A stretch of DNA of 8,431 bases from Pseudomonadota bacterium (GTDB lineage Bacteria; Pseudomonadota; Gammaproteobacteria; Burkholderiales; Burkholderiaceae_D), in NCBI GenBank assembly GCA_023416415.1, contig JAEZHR010000311.1, positions 1 to 8,431 of the forward strand, in the 5' to 3' direction. Shown here in pieces: positions 6,836 to 8,431 of this stretch. The number at the start of each line of letters is the position of its first letter. Within the stretch, counting starts at the first letter, position 1. Below the pieces are notes generated by a model, which did no database searches, had not been told where the DNA came from, and saw only the letters and a program-made list of their open reading frames with translations. The position numbers and the translations under genes are program-made.

Positions 6836-6856
6836 CGTGAGCTGAAAGGAAACGAT

Positions 6857-7987
6857 TCAGTCGAATACTGGTGTTTCCACGCCGAGAATTTTGTGCAGCT
6901 TCGGCGAGGTGGTGGTGTACTGCATGTGAATCTTCTTTTCCGGGAAGATGTAGGGCGCGGCGCCGAACGCGGCCAGCGCGGCCTCGTGGAAGCCGGAAAG
7001 GATCAGCTTCTTCTTGCCCGGATAGGTGTTGATGTCGCCCACGGCGAAAATGCCAGGGACGTTGGTCTCGAATTTTTCCGTGTCAACGACTTTCAGTTGC
7101 TTGCGCTCGATGTCCAGACCCCATTCGGCGATCGGCCCCAGTTTGGGCGACAGTCCGAAGAACACCAGCAGGTCGTCCAGCGGCAAACGGCGGGTGACGC
7201 CGTCGGCGCCCGTTACCTTGACCTCGGCCAGCTTGCCTTCACGCTCTTCGTAACCGCTCACCTGGCCGACCAGGAACTGCATTTCGTAGTTGTCGCACAG
7301 TTCCTTCATCTTGGCGACCGATGCCGGCGCAGCGCGGAACTCTTCACGTCGATGCACCAGCACCACCGACTCGGCCTTGCCGACGAGGCTCAGCGCCCAG
7401 TCCAGCGCCGAATCGCCACCCCCGCAGATCACGAGGTTCTTGCCCTCGAAGCGACTCGGGTCCTTGACGCGGTAGAACAGCTGGCTGCCATCGAATTTCT
7501 CGATGCCGTCCACTTTGAGCGTGCGCGGCTGGAAGGAGCCAACGCCTGCTGCGATGAAGATGGTCTTGGTGATGAAGCGCGTGCCGGTCGAGGTTTCGAG
7601 GTCGAAGCGGCCGTCTTCACGCTTGTTGACCAGAGTGACTTCCTGGCCGAGATGGAAGGTCGGCGCGAACGGCTCGATCTGCTTGAGCAGGTTGTCGGTC
7701 AGCTCCTGGCCGGTGCACACGGGCACGGCGGGAATGTCGTAGATCGGCTTGTCAGGATACAGCTCCACGCATTGACCACCGACGTGCGCCAGTGAGTCGA
7801 TCACGTGTGCCTTGATTTCCAGCAGGCCAAGTTCGAACACCTGAAACAGACCGACCGGACCGGCGCCCACGATAACGGCATCGGCTTCGATCGGCGCGCG
7901 GCTTGCGTCTGCGTTGCTGCTCGGGGCAGCGGGAGAAGTGTTGAGGCCGTTGCTGGTTTCCATACGCCTGTCGAGTTCCTGTTTCAT
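6857..7987 (-). CDS. Ferredoxin-NADP reductase, thioredoxin-reductase-like type
   Basis: This FAD enzyme is expected to transfer electrons between NADP(H) and ferredoxin or flavodoxin. The 376-residue protein has the FAD-binding GAGPVG (41-46) and the NADPH-binding GGGDSA (189-194) followed by VHRREEFRA (211-219). A second FAD motif is IFAVGDINTYPGKK (313-326). The redox-active CxxC of true thioredoxin reductase is missing from the NADPH domain, which points to the FNR branch of this fold. The first 34 residues are polar, Ala/Ser-rich and probably disordered, longer than usual for the family. The real start may therefore be the second ATG at 7963; both candidate starts have only weak GGA-type ribosome binding sites. 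The adjacent upstream fdxA, 117 bp away in the same direction, encodes a plausible partner, and a terminator follows. Confidence 0.94.
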   Translation of the reverse strand: MKQELDRRMETSNGLNTSPAAPSSNADASRAPIEADAVIVGAGPVGLFQVFELGLLEIKAHVIDSLAHVGGQCVELYPDKPIYDIPAVPVCTGQELTDNLLKQIEPFAPTFHLGQEVTLVNKREDGRFDLETSTGTRFITKTIFIAAGVGSFQPRTLKVDGIEKFDGSQLFYRVKDPSRFEGKNLVICGGGDSALDWALSLVGKAESVVLVHRREEFRAAPASVAKMKELCDNYEMQFLVGQVSGYEEREGKLAEVKVTGADGVTRRLPLDDLLVFFGLSPKLGPIAEWGLDIERKQLKVVDTEKFETNVPGIFAVGDINTYPGKKKLILSGFHEAALAAFGAAPYIFPEKKIHMQYTTTSPKLHKILGVETPVFD

Positions 7988-8077
7988 TTCACGAGTTCCA
8001 AAAAATGCCGGCGCTCCTTTCCGACGGCGAACGGCCTTTGATGGTGGTGGGCGCTGCCCTCGTTCTTGTTCTGTTGG

Positions 8078-8092
8078 CCGTGCAGGGCACGG
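8078..8092 (-). other. Small stem-loop after fdxA
   Basis: On the minus strand CCGTGC and GCACGG form a 6-bp stem with a 3-nt loop, 12 bp after the fdxA stop codon. There is no T run after it, so it is at best a weak terminator or a 3' processing structure. Between it and the reductase start I see no good promoter, so fdxA and the reductase gene may be co-transcribed. Confidence 0.3.
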
Positions 8093-8104
8093 TGATGCAT
8101 GTTC

Positions 8105-8428
8105 TTACTTGATCAGATACTGAAGCTTGTCTTTCACGTCTTTCCATTCGTCCGCATCGGGAAGCGGATCCTTGGTTTTCGTGATGGATGGCCACTTGCG
8201 AGCAAGTTCGACGTTGAGCTTGATGTATTCCTGCTGATCGGCCGGCACATCTTCTTCGGCGTAGATGGCGTTGACCGGGCATTCTGCGACGCACACGGCG
8301 CAGTCGATGCACTCGTCCGGATCGATGGCGAGGAAATTGGGACCTTCGCGGAAGCAGTCAACCGGGCATACATCGACGCAGTCGGTATAACGGCAGCGGA
8401 TGCAGGATTCGGTCACAACGTGGGTCAT
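8105..8428 (-). CDS. fdxA: Seven-iron ferredoxin FdxA, [3Fe-4S][4Fe-4S]
   Basis: This is a small cytoplasmic electron carrier of 107 residues, very similar to Azotobacter vinelandii ferredoxin I. By that template C9, C17 and C50 bind the [3Fe-4S] cluster and C21, C40, C43 and C46 bind the [4Fe-4S] cluster; C12 and C25 are the non-ligand cysteines. The C-terminal part typical of the family is intact, including KDPLPDADEWKDVKDKLQ (86-103). The ATG at 8428 gives the family N-terminus MTHVVTESCIRC. The window ends 3 bp upstream, so its ribosome binding site and promoter cannot be seen. In Azotobacter and Pseudomonas, ferredoxins of this type have been tied to ferredoxin-NADP reductase and oxidative-stress responses, and a reductase gene follows directly here. 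Confidence 0.97.
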   Translation of the reverse strand: MTHVVTESCIRCRYTDCVDVCPVDCFREGPNFLAIDPDECIDCAVCVAECPVNAIYAEEDVPADQQEYIKLNVELARKWPSITKTKDPLPDADEWKDVKDKLQYLIK

Positions 8429-8431
8429 AAC

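Larger units (their letters stand above)
6350..6856. other. Intergenic region of about 500 bp upstream of phaZ
   Basis: The stretch lies between the phaZ start and the reductase stop. It holds the reductase terminator (6805-6835), two short inverted repeats (6601-6624 and 6691-6712), and the PhaR-like palindrome (6401-6415). Short open frames exist on both strands, but none has a recognisable protein family or a convincing ribosome binding site, so I call no gene. The part around 6470-6600 is more AT-rich than the flanking genes (for example ATAACATATTG at 6530-6540) and may hold the phaZ promoter, but I could not find a good -35/-10 pair. A small RNA cannot be excluded. Confidence 0.6.

Noticed and set aside
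6489..6845. Short open frames of about 100 codons on both strands in the phaZ upstream region
   Set aside because: No recognisable similarity or good ribosome binding site, and the plus-strand frames run through the reductase terminator.
8000..8015. Possible terminator CGCCGGCATTTTTT on the minus strand between fdxA and the reductase gene
   Set aside because: The T run is real, but the best stem is only about 4 bp with a large loop, so it is not convincing.

Overview
This window comes from a GC-rich proteobacterial chromosome, most likely a betaproteobacterium of the order Burkholderiales (Oxalobacteraceae or Alcaligenaceae would fit). The evidence is the gene set: an AvFdI-type seven-iron ferredoxin next to a thioredoxin-reductase-like ferredoxin-NADP reductase, an intracellular polyhydroxybutyrate depolymerase of the Ralstonia PhaZ1 kind, a soluble RnfB-like protein overlapping nth, and a DUF1841 gene. 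The taxonomic call is inferred from gene content only.

All seven genes lie on the minus strand, so transcription runs from high to low coordinates. In that order: (1) 8428-8105 fdxA, a [3Fe-4S][4Fe-4S] ferredoxin; (2) 7987-6857, a ferredoxin-NADP reductase, closed by a strong intrinsic terminator at 6835-6805; (3) a gene-free stretch of about 500 bp (6856-6350) with several inverted repeats and a PhaR-like palindrome; (4) 6349-5120 phaZ, also closed by a strong intrinsic terminator (5090-5061); (5) a compact cluster rnfB-nth-DUF1841 (5044-3153) with an ATGA overlap and then a 9-bp gap; (6) a 111-bp AT-rich gap with a near-consensus sigma-70 promoter and an imperfect palindrome that abuts the next start codon; (7) 3041-42 vgrG, a 999-residue type VI secretion spike protein.

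Functionally, the right half is a redox and carbon-storage block. The reductase probably exchanges electrons between NADPH and ferredoxin, and PhaZ mobilises stored PHB. RnfB is an eight-iron or larger Fe-S protein without the usual membrane anchor, and it is translationally coupled to the Fe-S DNA glycosylase Nth. The left part switches abruptly to a secretion-system component with its own promoter, which looks like an orphan or accessory vgrG placed beside housekeeping genes.

I found no CRISPR array, tRNA, rRNA, insertion sequence or clearly new multi-gene system. The most notable points are the vgrG promoter and palindrome, the VgrG CxxC tail, the anchorless RnfB-Nth coupling, the terminator pressed against the rnfB start, and the putative phaZ operator.
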